DNA of 64,000 nucleotides from JAWRCU01 sp033542235 (GTDB lineage Bacteria > Pseudomonadota > Alphaproteobacteria > Rhizobiales > Rhizobiaceae). Made by a program: the position numbers and the translations under genes. Position 1 is the first letter of the stretch. Each line of letters starts with the position of its first letter. The notes beneath the pieces were generated by a model, which saw nothing but the letters and a program-made list of their open reading frames with translations, was not told where the DNA came from and did not search any database. Where the stretch lies: positions 1-64,000 of the forward strand of contig NZ_JAWRCU010000020.1 in the NCBI RefSeq assembly GCF_033542235.1. The letters are read 5' to 3'. This document shows, in pieces, positions 56,374-64,000 of this stretch.

Positions 56374-57435
56374 CTAAGCTGCCGTCAGCCGCGGAACGCG
56401 CGGCAGGTTCTCGGCAAGCATGCGCCAGTCGGCGCGCTCGGTCTCGCCCTCGTGGCGCTGCCCGAAGAACTGGGTGATCAGCTTCTTGTCTTCGCCATAG
56501 GCTTCGAGTGACGTGACGTGGCCGTCCTTGGTCGGACGCCGCACCGCCCAGAGCTCGGCGACATGGTCGAACCTGAGATGAAGGTTGAAGGTCTCGTCGA
56601 GTATGTTGATCCAGGGGCCTATCGGCTTGATGTTCCGGATCGGCCCGGAATGGATCTGGATGCAGCCGCGGCTGCCGACGAAGCACATGATCGGCACGGC
56701 ATCGTTGGCGGCAAGCCGCAGCATGGCCATCAGTGCGTCGCGGTCGAGCTGCCAGGCATAGTCCTCGCCTATGCTCTTCACTGCCTGGTGCCTGGTCATC
56801 CGTACCGCGCGTAATATTCCGAAGAATTGATGCACGTCCGTCATCTTGCTCCAGCGCTCGCGAAGCTCCTGCGCCGCAGCAGGGTCGACGGACCGTGATT
56901 CGACATCATCGTCGTCGATCGGGAGGACATCGACGGCCTGGGCCTGGTCGTCCAGGGCGAGCGATTCGACCAGCTTCTGATATGCATAGAGATTTGAGGC
57001 CGGGCGCAGATGCACCTTGTGCACGGCCTCGCCGGCTTGGTCGAAGAACTGCAGGCTGCGGCGGACCTCGCCGCCCTCGCGCTTCTCCACCGCGAAGCCG
57101 TGCGCCCACACTTTCGGGAAGATGCGCAGGTCGATCTGCTCGCCGAGCACAAGCGCATTCTGATCGCCAGTCACGACCTTGTCGTAGACGCCGATTTTTT
57201 CGTGCACGGCGCTGTCATTGCGCGTCAGCGCCATCACCTCTCCGATCGCTTCGAGACCGGTGAGCAGTTCCCTGACGCGGGGCGCGATCCTGACTGTGCC
57301 TTGGCCGCACCAGGCAGCCACATACTCGGCCTCCGAGATGCCAAGCTGTCGGGCGAGATCACGCTCGCGCAACGACGGATTTTCCTCCTTCGCACGGCGT
57401 ATGTCGGCCGGCGCGACTCGTTCTGTTCTGGTCAT
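56374..57435 (-). CDS. hmuS: Hemin-degrading / heme-chaperone protein
   Basis: A 353-residue cytoplasmic protein of the HmuS/HemS/ChuS family, which receives imported heme and releases or transfers iron. Two related halves are visible: the first with VMALTRNDSAVHEKIGVYDK (about 67-86, candidate heme His), the second with DAVPIMCFVGSRGCIQIHSG and NILDETFNLHLRFDHVAELW. The start at 57435 is 8 bases downstream of the hmuP stop. It belongs to the iron-controlled operon together with hmuPTUV. Confidence 0.93.
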   Translation of the reverse strand: MTRTERVAPADIRRAKEENPSLRERDLARQLGISEAEYVAAWCGQGTVRIAPRVRELLTGLEAIGEVMALTRNDSAVHEKIGVYDKVVTGDQNALVLGEQIDLRIFPKVWAHGFAVEKREGGEVRRSLQFFDQAGEAVHKVHLRPASNLYAYQKLVESLALDDQAQAVDVLPIDDDDVESRSVDPAAAQELRERWSKMTDVHQFFGILRAVRMTRHQAVKSIGEDYAWQLDRDALMAMLRLAANDAVPIMCFVGSRGCIQIHSGPIRNIKPIGPWINILDETFNLHLRFDHVAELWAVRRPTKDGHVTSLEAYGEDKKLITQFFGQRHEGETERADWRMLAENLPRVPRLTAA

Positions 57436-57443
57436 CCCTGCAC

Positions 57444-57653
57444 CTACTTGTTGAGAATCAGCTTGCCCTGGCGGGTGATCTTCAGCCGGTAGAACGAACC
57501 CCGGTGCTCGATGCCGATCTCGTGTTCGCCGGCAAACAGCTGATCGCTGGAGATGGTGCGGGTGGCCGGGCGTTGCGAGCCGTGGCGCGCCGGCATGGTC
57601 AGAAGCGGCCGCTGGCCGCGGTACTCGATGTCAATCTGGTTGGGACGGTTCAT
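57444..57653 (-). CDS. hmuP: Hemin uptake protein HmuP
   Basis: A 69-residue basic protein. The C-terminal half matches the HmuP family (GEHEIGIEHRGSFYRLKITR, then QGKLILNK). In Bradyrhizobium and Sinorhizobium HmuP is needed for expression of the outer-membrane heme receptor. The ATG at 57653 follows AGAGGA. It is the first gene of the leftward operon and diverges from the receptor gene; the TGA-N9-TCA site lies 58 bases upstream. Confidence 0.92.
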   Translation of the reverse strand: MNRPNQIDIEYRGQRPLLTMPARHGSQRPATRTISSDQLFAGEHEIGIEHRGSFYRLKITRQGKLILNK

Positions 57654-57710
57654 TCCTCTGCCCTCTCCTCAGGCACGCCGGCCTGCGCTGCGCGGAGCCA
57701 ACTCAATTGT

Positions 57711-57725
57711 TGACTATAAAACTCA
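57711..57725. promoter_or_regulatory. RirA-type iron-responsive operator (TGA-N9-TCA)
   Basis: TGACTATAAAACTCA matches exactly the TGA-N9-TCA iron-responsive box described for RirA in Rhizobium leguminosarum. It lies in an AT-rich segment between the divergent hmuP and receptor genes, so it may repress both under iron sufficiency. Confidence 0.65.
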
Positions 57726-57844
57726 TGTTTACTAGTGAGTGCAATACCGGACAAAAAGAGTCAAGTTTTAGACTCGGCCGGACGCAACGAAAAATCGCGA
57801 GCGAGCCTGATGCTAGCCAGCCTTGAATATTCAGGAGTTGGGAC

Positions 57845-60088
57845 ATGGGGCTTGTGGACGGGGATATCTCCCGCGATGCGCTCGGCAGGCGACTGACGGG
57901 AACGGCTGCGCGGCATGCGGTTTTTCTTTTGACAGGTGTTGCCGCAATCGCGCTCGTGCTTGGAACGGCGCGGGCACAGGACGCCAACAGCGCACAGGCG
58001 GAAAAGCAGGATCAGGCTGAGAACACTCAAACTGGGCAGGCGCCCGGCAACACGACGCAGCTCGACCAGATCACCGTCGTGAGCCGGACCGCTGAGACGG
58101 CGATCAACACCATGGCTTCCGTCAGCCATGTCGATCAGGAGCAGCTCCAACGCCGCATGGCGACGACACCGAATGACGTATTCTTCGGCGTTCCAGGCAT
58201 TACGATGCAGGCCGATGAGCGCCGCATCGGGTCCAGCGTGAATATCCGTGGCCTGCAGGACTTCGGGCGGGTGGCCGTGATCGTGGACGGCGCCCGCCAG
58301 GACTTCCAGCGCTCCGACCACGGGACGCAGTCGACCTTCTGGATCGATCCCGAACTGATCCAGTCGGCCGATGTGATTCGCGGCCCGGTCGCCAACACCT
58401 ATGGTTCGGGCGCGATTGGCGGCGTCGTCTTTTTCGAGACGAAGGACGCCGGAGATTTCCTGAGGCCCGGCGAGACCTGGGCGCTCTCGGCGATGGGCCG
58501 TTACGAGACCAATGGTCAGGGCTGGACCACGAGCACCACCGGCGCCTACCGCTTCACGGAGAATTTCGACGTGCTCGGCAACATCGTCTATCGCAACTAT
58601 GACGACTATAAGGGCGGCGACGGCGAGACGGTCCAAGGCACCGGCTTCGATGTGCTGAGCGGCCTCATCAAGACCACGATCCGCCCGACCGAGAACAGCG
58701 AGCTGAAGCTTGGCTGGATCGGTGCCAACGACGGCTGGACCGAGGTCAGCGGCGGCGTTCCCGCCTCGGATCTAGACCTCAAGCAGAACACCTTCACCGG
58801 TCGCTACAACATCACCGACGACGAGAGGAGCTGGCTCGATCTCCACGTCAATCTTTCCTACAACAAGACCAGTCTCGACCAGACTTCGCTCGTCGCGCTC
58901 GGCCGGTACGATCCTTCGAACGGCGCCCCCGTCGTCGTGCCAGTGGGCTCGCAGACCACTTACGATCTCGGTACGATCGGCATCGACCTCTGGAACACGT
59001 CGAGATTCGAGACAGGCGCATTGGCTCACGAGCTGACCTTTGGCGGCGACTGGGTGAGCGACGATGTCGAAACGGGAGGCGCCATCGGGGGCGCCTCCTT
59101 CTATACGCCGTCAGGGGATCGCGACGTCGGCGGCGCCTATGTCCAGGAAAAGCTCACCTGGGAGTGGCTCCAGGTCGTCGCCGGCTTGCGATACGACACC
59201 TATAGTTTGAAAGGTGACGATGATACGGACAACTCCGGCGACAGGCTTTCACCGCGCATCACGGTCGGCATCTCGCCGTTCCGGAATGCAGGGCTGGAAG
59301 GGCTGCAGTTCTACGGCACCTATGCCGAAGGCTACCGTTCCCCCTCCGTCACGGAGACGCTGATCAGCGGCCTCCATCCCGCTGGCGTCGCCTTTCCCTT
59401 CCTGCCCAATCCGGACCTGAAGCCGGAAACGGCCAAGACCTGGGAATTCGGCGTGAACTATGCGCAGGAGGGCATATTCCGGGCAGACGATGCGTTGCGG
59501 CTGAAGGCTGCCTATTTCAACAACGACGTCGACAATTACATCGGCCTCAACAGCGACATCGGTGCCGGCGATCCCGGCTGTCCCTTCATTCGCGGCGTGC
59601 CGCCGATCTGGGTACCCGGCGGATATTACCTGCCGGTTTGCGCACAATACCAGAACTTCGCCAATGCCAGGATCGAGGGCTTCGAGCTGGAGAGCTTCTA
59701 TGATGCCCGTTGGGCCTTTGCCGGCTTCTCCGTCTCGGTGATCGATGGGCACACGGTTTCCTATGCCGGTGTCGAGGCCGATCTCGACACCATCCCGTCC
59801 TCGCAGGTGACCGGTCAGATCGGGTTCCGCTTCTTCGAGGAGAAGCTCACCATCGGCGGCGAGGTTCAGTACAACGGCACACCGAAGGGCAACGCGACCG
59901 CCGAGGACTATACTCTGGTCAATGCCTTCGCGAGCTATGCCCCCAACGAGGACTACAGGATCGACTTCCGTGCCGACAACATCTTCGACGTGAACTATGT
60001 GAACCCGCTCAACCTCTCGACGGTCGGGACTGTCTATGAGCCGGGCGTCTCGCTGAAGATCGGACTGACGGCGCGGCTCGGAGGCTGA
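57845..60088 (+). CDS. TonB-dependent heme/hemoglobin receptor
   Basis: A 747-residue outer-membrane receptor. The signal peptide has its hydrophobic core at AVFLLTGVAAIALVLGTARA (about 25-44). A TonB-box-like LDQITVVSR precedes the plug domain (ITMQADERRIGSSVNIRGLQ; VIRGPVANTYGSGAIGGVV). In the barrel YAEGYRSPS and NPDLKPETAKTWEFG correspond to the FRAP and NPNL boxes of heme receptors. The C-terminus ends ...LTARLGG, lacking a terminal Phe. AGGAG precedes the ATG. It brings heme to the periplasm for HmuT and is divergently transcribed from hmuP. Confidence 0.93.
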   Translation: MGLVDGDISRDALGRRLTGTAARHAVFLLTGVAAIALVLGTARAQDANSAQAEKQDQAENTQTGQAPGNTTQLDQITVVSRTAETAINTMASVSHVDQEQLQRRMATTPNDVFFGVPGITMQADERRIGSSVNIRGLQDFGRVAVIVDGARQDFQRSDHGTQSTFWIDPELIQSADVIRGPVANTYGSGAIGGVVFFETKDAGDFLRPGETWALSAMGRYETNGQGWTTSTTGAYRFTENFDVLGNIVYRNYDDYKGGDGETVQGTGFDVLSGLIKTTIRPTENSELKLGWIGANDGWTEVSGGVPASDLDLKQNTFTGRYNITDDERSWLDLHVNLSYNKTSLDQTSLVALGRYDPSNGAPVVVPVGSQTTYDLGTIGIDLWNTSRFETGALAHELTFGGDWVSDDVETGGAIGGASFYTPSGDRDVGGAYVQEKLTWEWLQVVAGLRYDTYSLKGDDDTDNSGDRLSPRITVGISPFRNAGLEGLQFYGTYAEGYRSPSVTETLISGLHPAGVAFPFLPNPDLKPETAKTWEFGVNYAQEGIFRADDALRLKAAYFNNDVDNYIGLNSDIGAGDPGCPFIRGVPPIWVPGGYYLPVCAQYQNFANARIEGFELESFYDARWAFAGFSVSVIDGHTVSYAGVEADLDTIPSSQVTGQIGFRFFEEKLTIGGEVQYNGTPKGNATAEDYTLVNAFASYAPNEDYRIDFRADNIFDVNYVNPLNLSTVGTVYEPGVSLKIGLTARLGG

Positions 60089-60091
60089 AAC

Positions 60092-60535
60092 TTGAAAAAC
60101 GCCCGGTACATCTACGGTTCATTCGCGGCGGCGGTGGCGTTATCCACTGCCGCCATTCCTGCATTCGCGGAAGATCCAGCGCCACCTCGCTCGCTGTTTC
60201 TCGAGCTCAATGCTGCACAGGCTTCCGAGAAGGGCTGCCGGTTCACCTTCATGGTGACCAACGGTCTCGATGGAGACATCTCGGGTGCCGCCTTCGAGCT
60301 TGCCCTCTTCGACGCCGAGGGCGTCGTCGACCGCCTCGCCGTACTGGAATTCCGCGACATGCCCGCAGGCAAGACCAAGGTGAGCCGCTTCGATCTCGCA
60401 GGCGTCGAATGCGGCAAGATCAGCCGCATCCTGATCAACACCACGACCGCCTGCGCGGGCGAGGGGATCGGTGCCGCCGATTGTATGCGCGGCATCCGGA
60501 CCTCGACGAGGACGGGCATCGCTTTCGGGGTCTGA
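60092..60535 (+). CDS. Exported hypothetical protein downstream of the heme receptor
   Basis: A 147-residue protein. TTG start with GGAGG seven bases upstream, three bases after the receptor stop. The signal peptide is SFAAAVALSTAAIPAFAEDP. The mature part has the pattern of a small beta-sandwich (LFLELNAAQASEKGCRFTFM; VTNGLDGDISGAAFELALFD) with four Cys (GCR, ECG, ACAG, DCM) that could form two disulfides. No family symbol is known to me. Tight linkage implies a periplasmic accessory of heme uptake. Confidence 0.8.
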   Translation: MKNARYIYGSFAAAVALSTAAIPAFAEDPAPPRSLFLELNAAQASEKGCRFTFMVTNGLDGDISGAAFELALFDAEGVVDRLAVLEFRDMPAGKTKVSRFDLAGVECGKISRILINTTTACAGEGIGAADCMRGIRTSTRTGIAFGV

Positions 60536-60604
60536 TCGACCTCACGGGCCCCGTTGCCCTGCTCTTCCATCGCCCAAGTGGGCCAAGGCAATCGCGACGC
60601 TGGT

Positions 60605-60852
60605 GCTCTCCTCCCCTTGTGGGCAGGGCTATCGCCTATGAGGTCGACCCCCACTCCGGTTCGCTTCGCGAACCACCTCTCCCCCGCTCGACGGCGCTCG
60701 ACGGGGAGAGGAAGCGCCGGCCGCAATGCCAGGCGCCCTTCCTCTCCCCCTTTGAGGCCTTTGAGGGGGAGAGGTGCCGAGCGAAGCGAGGCGGAGCGGG
60801 GGTCTGCCTCGCCATATGCGATTGCCCTGCCCACAAGAACGAGGGGGGCACC
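60605..60852. repeat. Palindromic repeat, family C (larger composite)
   Basis: An about 250-base element with outer inverted ends (CTCCCCTTGTGGGCAGGGC... and GCCCTGCCCACAAGAACGAG) and several inner hairpins such as CCCGCTCGACGG / CTCGACGGGGAG. It resembles families A and B in layout but not in sequence. It fills most of the gap before the antiporter gene. Confidence 0.7.
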
Positions 60853-61008
60853 AGCGCCGCGCCACAAGCAATTTCCGTGCCCTGTCCACCCGCCTGTCGC
60901 AGACGGCCATCCCGACAAGCCAGACGTCACTTCGGCGCAACGCAACAGCCGCTTCGCGCGTTGTGGCGGTCAGTCCATTTCAATGCAGGCTCGCTCAAAC
61001 AGGGCTTC

Positions 61009-63366
61009 ATGAGATCAAAGGATCAAGCGCGCGGTCTCTCCCTGATACTTCTCGGGACATCGGCGTTTCTGGCCACGACCGCCGCTTTAGCCGCTGAAAG
61101 CGGCGGGCAAGTGTCGGGCCAGGGCGGCTCGGGAGAAGCCATTTTCGTTGCGGAAATCGTACTGCTTCTGGTCGTCGGACGAGGCTTGGGAGAAATCCTG
61201 GAGCGCTTCGGCCAGCCCGCCATCATGGGCCAGTTGATCGGCGGCATTCTGCTCGGACCGTCGCTCCTCGGCTGGCTTTGGCCCTCGGCCCAGCATTTTC
61301 TCTTTCCCGGCGACCCGGCACAAAAGAGCATGATCGATGCGGTGTCGCAGCTCGGCATATTGATGCTTCTGCTGCTGACGGGCATGGAGACCGATCTCAG
61401 GCTGGTTCGCCGTGTCGGGGCGGCAAGCATCGCGATCTCCGCGACCGGGGTGGTGGTGCCGTTCATCTGCGGCTTCGGCCTTGCGCAATTGCTGCCGGAC
61501 TCGCTGCTTCCCAATCCCACCCAGCGCACGGTTGCCGGCCTGTTCCTCGGAACTGCGCTTTCCGTGTCTTCGGTGAAGATCGTCGCGGTGATCGTGCGAG
61601 AGATGAATTTCATTCGCCGCAATCTAGGCCAGGTGATCATCTCCTCGGCGATCATCGAGGACACGATCGGATGGCTTGTCATCGCCGTGACTTTCGGCAT
61701 TGCCACCCACGGCAAGGTGGAATTTTTCCCGCTCGCCCTCACCATCGTCGAAGTCGCAGCCTTCATGTTGTTCAGCTTCACCGTCGGAAGACGCATCGTC
61801 TTCACGCTCATCCGCTGGACCAACGACGCATCGCGCAGCGAATATGCCGTCGTCACGATGATCCTCATCATCATGTGCGTGATGGCGCTGATCACGAGCC
61901 TGATTGGCGTGCACACCGTGCTCGGTGCCTTCGTGGCTGGCATCCTGGTCGGGGAATCGCCGATCCTGTCCCAGCACATAGAAGGACAGCTGAGAGGCAT
62001 CATCACCGCGCTTTTTATGCCGCTCTTCTTCGGCACCGCGGGGCTTTCAGCGAACCTGACGGTGCTTGCCGATCCGACGCTTGCTCTGCTCACCATCGGT
62101 CTCGTCCTGATTGCCAGCCTCGGCAAGTTCAGCGGCGCCTTCCTCGGCGGCAAGGCCGCCGGCATGTCCTGGAAGGAGTCGATTGCGGTCGGCTGCGCGA
62201 TGAACGCTCGTGGCTCGACAGAAGTGATCGTCGCCAGCATCGGCCTTTCGATGGGTATCCTCTCGCATGATCTCTTCACCATGATCGTGACCATGGCCGT
62301 TATCACCACGCTCGCCATGCCGCCCATGCTGCGTTGGGCGCTTGGCCGGCTGCCCATGGCCAAGGAGGAGAAGGAGCGCGTGGAGCGCGAGGAGCTCGAC
62401 CAGCGCGGCCTCGTCTCCAAGCTCGAGCGCCTGCTCCTCGTCGTCGACGATAGCCCGATCGGCAGGTTTACGGCCTATCTCGCCGGCCTCGTCGGCGGCA
62501 GCAGCGGGATGCCGACTACCCTGCTGCAATTGACGGAAGGGCAGGACGCCCCGGCTGAGGATTCCAGGGAAAAACACGTCGACGAGATCAAGAAGGGCGC
62601 CAGGGCGAGCGCCAGCGCGGTCAAGCAGGACGAAAAGGTGTCCGTCGACAAGATGCATCTCACCGCCCGAACGGAGGCGGCGGCCACCGGCAAGACCATA
62701 GCGGAAGAGGCGCGCAAGGGTTATGGCATGCTCTTCATCGGCCTGAACGAAGCGCAGACTCCGAGAGGCGCGTTCACGGCAAGGCTGAACGACATCACCG
62801 GCGGATTCGACGGGCCGCTCTGTCTCGTGCTGAAGGGCGCCGGCGGTAACGGCAAGATGCCTGTCCTCGAAGCCGGCGCGAAGATTCTCCTGCCTGTCAA
62901 CGGTACCGAGATATCGCGTCGCGCGGCCGATCTGGCGCTGGCGATCGCCAGACCACAGCGCGTCCCTGTCAGGGCGCTCTATGTCTCAAGGCGCGCCAGG
63001 AGCAAACGCAGCCCGGCGTCGCGCTTCTCGCACCGGCGTGAGGAAGCGGCCCTGAAGGAAATCGTCAGCCTGGCGGAGCGTTACGGCGTGCCGGTCGAGA
63101 CGGCCATTCGCACGAGGGGAGTCCCGGATCAGGCGATCTGCAAGGAGGCCGCCGGGGGTATCTCGCTGGTGGTAATGGGCGTCACGCGGCGGGCCGGGGA
63201 GGAGCTTGATTTCGGCGAGACCGCGACTGCCGTGATCGGTAAATGCAACGGGCCCATCATCCTGGTCGCAAACGAGCGCGTGCGCCGCGACGAAGCCGAA
63301 GCGGAGGCCCAGCGCACCGGCAAGTCCGATGCTCGCGAGACACGGGCCTCGGTCGATGCCCAATGA
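61009..63366 (+). CDS. Cation/proton antiporter (CPA2 family) with C-terminal universal-stress domains
   Basis: A 785-residue inner-membrane protein. After an N-terminal helix, residues about 40-430 form the antiporter domain (GQPAIMGQLIGGILLGPSLL; SAIIEDTIGWLVIAVTFGIA, where the Glu-Asp pair fits a transport site; GCAMNARGSTEVIVASIGLS). The cytoplasmic tail carries two universal-stress-like halves (LERLLLVVDDSPIGRFTAYL and AKILLPVNGTEISRRAADLA to VVMGVTRRAGEELDFGE). The open frame extends upstream through the family C repeat, but ATG 61009 fits the family. Probable K+ or Na+/H+ exchange under stress control. Confidence 0.9.
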   Translation: MRSKDQARGLSLILLGTSAFLATTAALAAESGGQVSGQGGSGEAIFVAEIVLLLVVGRGLGEILERFGQPAIMGQLIGGILLGPSLLGWLWPSAQHFLFPGDPAQKSMIDAVSQLGILMLLLLTGMETDLRLVRRVGAASIAISATGVVVPFICGFGLAQLLPDSLLPNPTQRTVAGLFLGTALSVSSVKIVAVIVREMNFIRRNLGQVIISSAIIEDTIGWLVIAVTFGIATHGKVEFFPLALTIVEVAAFMLFSFTVGRRIVFTLIRWTNDASRSEYAVVTMILIIMCVMALITSLIGVHTVLGAFVAGILVGESPILSQHIEGQLRGIITALFMPLFFGTAGLSANLTVLADPTLALLTIGLVLIASLGKFSGAFLGGKAAGMSWKESIAVGCAMNARGSTEVIVASIGLSMGILSHDLFTMIVTMAVITTLAMPPMLRWALGRLPMAKEEKERVEREELDQRGLVSKLERLLLVVDDSPIGRFTAYLAGLVGGSSGMPTTLLQLTEGQDAPAEDSREKHVDEIKKGARASASAVKQDEKVSVDKMHLTARTEAAATGKTIAEEARKGYGMLFIGLNEAQTPRGAFTARLNDITGGFDGPLCLVLKGAGGNGKMPVLEAGAKILLPVNGTEISRRAADLALAIARPQRVPVRALYVSRRARSKRSPASRFSHRREEAALKEIVSLAERYGVPVETAIRTRGVPDQAICKEAAGGISLVVMGVTRRAGEELDFGETATAVIGKCNGPIILVANERVRRDEAEAEAQRTGKSDARETRASVDAQ

Positions 63367-63504
63367 AAATGTCCGGCCCAGTGACAAGGCGATGAGGCCG
63401 GTATTGGGACAGGGCGTGAAGTCTAAGGACTGGCTGCGCTCGCCTTCCAAAATTGCTCGCGCTGGACTACCCCTTGTCGAGCAATCACCCGGCGAGGGAA
63501 CAGC

Positions 63505-64000
63505 TTGCCGCCGACCTCATTTTCCGAACCCGTCTGGCAACGTCCAGCCCAGGCCTCGTTCCACACGCCGCTTGAGCATGGCGAAGAGAGTGACGTCGCG
63601 ATCGTCGGCGCAGGCATCCTGGGTCTCTCCACCGGATTGCACGCCGCACGCTATGGGCTCAGCGTCCGAATCGTCGAGGCGAAGGGACTGGGCGAGGGCG
63701 CGTCCGGCCTGAATGGGGGGCAGGTCATCCCCGGCCTGAAATACGATCCCGACAAGCTGCTGGAATTGTTCGGTGAAGCGCGCGGGGAGGCACTCGTCGG
63801 CTTCGCTGCATCGACAGCCGACAAAGTGTTCGGTCTGATCCGCGATGAGAAGCTCGACGTTCCATACTGCCGGAACGGCTGGATCCACGCGGCGCATACC
63901 GGAACTGCCCTGCGTGCAGCGGAAAGCCGCGACAGGCAATGGCGGGCAAGGGGCGCTGATGCGGTGCTTCTTGATGCTGCGGAGATCGCAAGGCTGACCG
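63505..64000 (+). CDS. FAD-dependent oxidoreductase (DadA/gamma-glutamylputrescine oxidase-like), 3' truncated by window end
   Basis: The 165 visible residues start at TTG behind GAGGGAA and continue past the window edge. The Rossmann FAD loop AIVGAGILGLSTGLHAARYG is at about 32-51, with the matching acidic strand end IVEA, and GGQVIPGLKYD follows. The N-terminal lead with WQRPAQASFHTPLEH resembles amine/amino-acid oxidases of the PuuB/OrdL type. Earlier in-frame starts exist but lack a ribosome site. The exact substrate needs the missing part. Confidence 0.8.
   Translation, partial: MPPTSFSEPVWQRPAQASFHTPLEHGEESDVAIVGAGILGLSTGLHAARYGLSVRIVEAKGLGEGASGLNGGQVIPGLKYDPDKLLELFGEARGEALVGFAASTADKVFGLIRDEKLDVPYCRNGWIHAAHTGTALRAAESRDRQWRARGADAVLLDAAEIARLT

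Noticed and set aside
60409..61008. 200-codon N-terminal extension of the antiporter
   Set aside because: It overlaps the previous gene and reads through a palindromic repeat; the antiporter family begins at the ATG at 61009.

Overview
The window reads as chromosome of an alphaproteobacterium of the order Hyphomicrobiales, most likely a Mesorhizobium-like member of the Phyllobacteriaceae. The evidence is a CP4-like class II EPSP synthase in the order tRNA-Ala / TIGR02300-type protein / aroA / cmk / rpsA, a Bradyrhizobium-style coxMNOP oxidase, a rhizobial hmuPSTUV heme-uptake locus, many ABC sugar importers, high GC, and several families of short palindromic repeats between genes. These identifications come from reading motifs; no database search was possible.

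Layout. 0.5-4.7 kb: a two-gene operon whose first product fuses a catalase-related heme domain to a cyclooxygenase/alpha-dioxygenase-type heme domain, a predicted oxylipin enzyme, followed by an uncharacterised partner. 5.0-13.2 kb: a leftward sugar-uptake operon (binding protein, two permeases, GH116 glycosidase, MalK-type ATPase) facing a divergent LacI regulator, with three CGAAACGTTTCG-type operators in the gap. 13.5-19.9 kb: a second LacI regulator, a second sugar importer that lacks its own ATPase, and an ADP-ribosylglycohydrolase-family protein with a beta-rich C-terminal half. 20.2-25.3 kb: the coxMNOP terminal oxidase plus a subunit IV-like gene and a YbaK-type deacylase. 25.4-28.7 kb: a DUF2189 membrane protein, heme O synthase, and an OsmC protein.

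29-37.3 kb is the accessory stretch. It holds a Gly/Ser-rich exported protein, a large exported coiled-coil protein built from 56-residue (8-heptad) repeats, a frameshifted HTH + HGG-motif relic, an acyltransferase/SGNH gene bracketed by 64-bp imperfect direct repeats, and a DNA-ligase fragment. 37.5-42.6 kb is core: tRNA-Ala(GGC), the acidic TIGR02300-like protein, aroA, cmk and rpsA. 42.9-52.9 kb holds an aldo/keto reductase, a FadR-type GntR regulator, two ribose/fructose-type ABC importers and an SDR dehydrogenase; GntR-like TTGTCNGACAA sites lie in front of both importers. 52.9-60.5 kb is heme acquisition (hmuV, U, T, S, P leftwards; TonB-dependent receptor and a small exported protein rightwards) with a TGA-N9-TCA RirA-type operator in the divergent promoter region. 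61-63.4 kb is a cation/proton antiporter with universal-stress domains. The window ends inside a DadA-like FAD oxidoreductase.

The observations most worth following are the fused dioxygenase/catalase-related enzyme, the palindromic repeats that appear to lie in frame in the 5' ends of hmuT and hmuU, the shared GntR-site and shared-ATPase logic of the sugar importers, and the decayed mobile-looking region around the acyltransferase.
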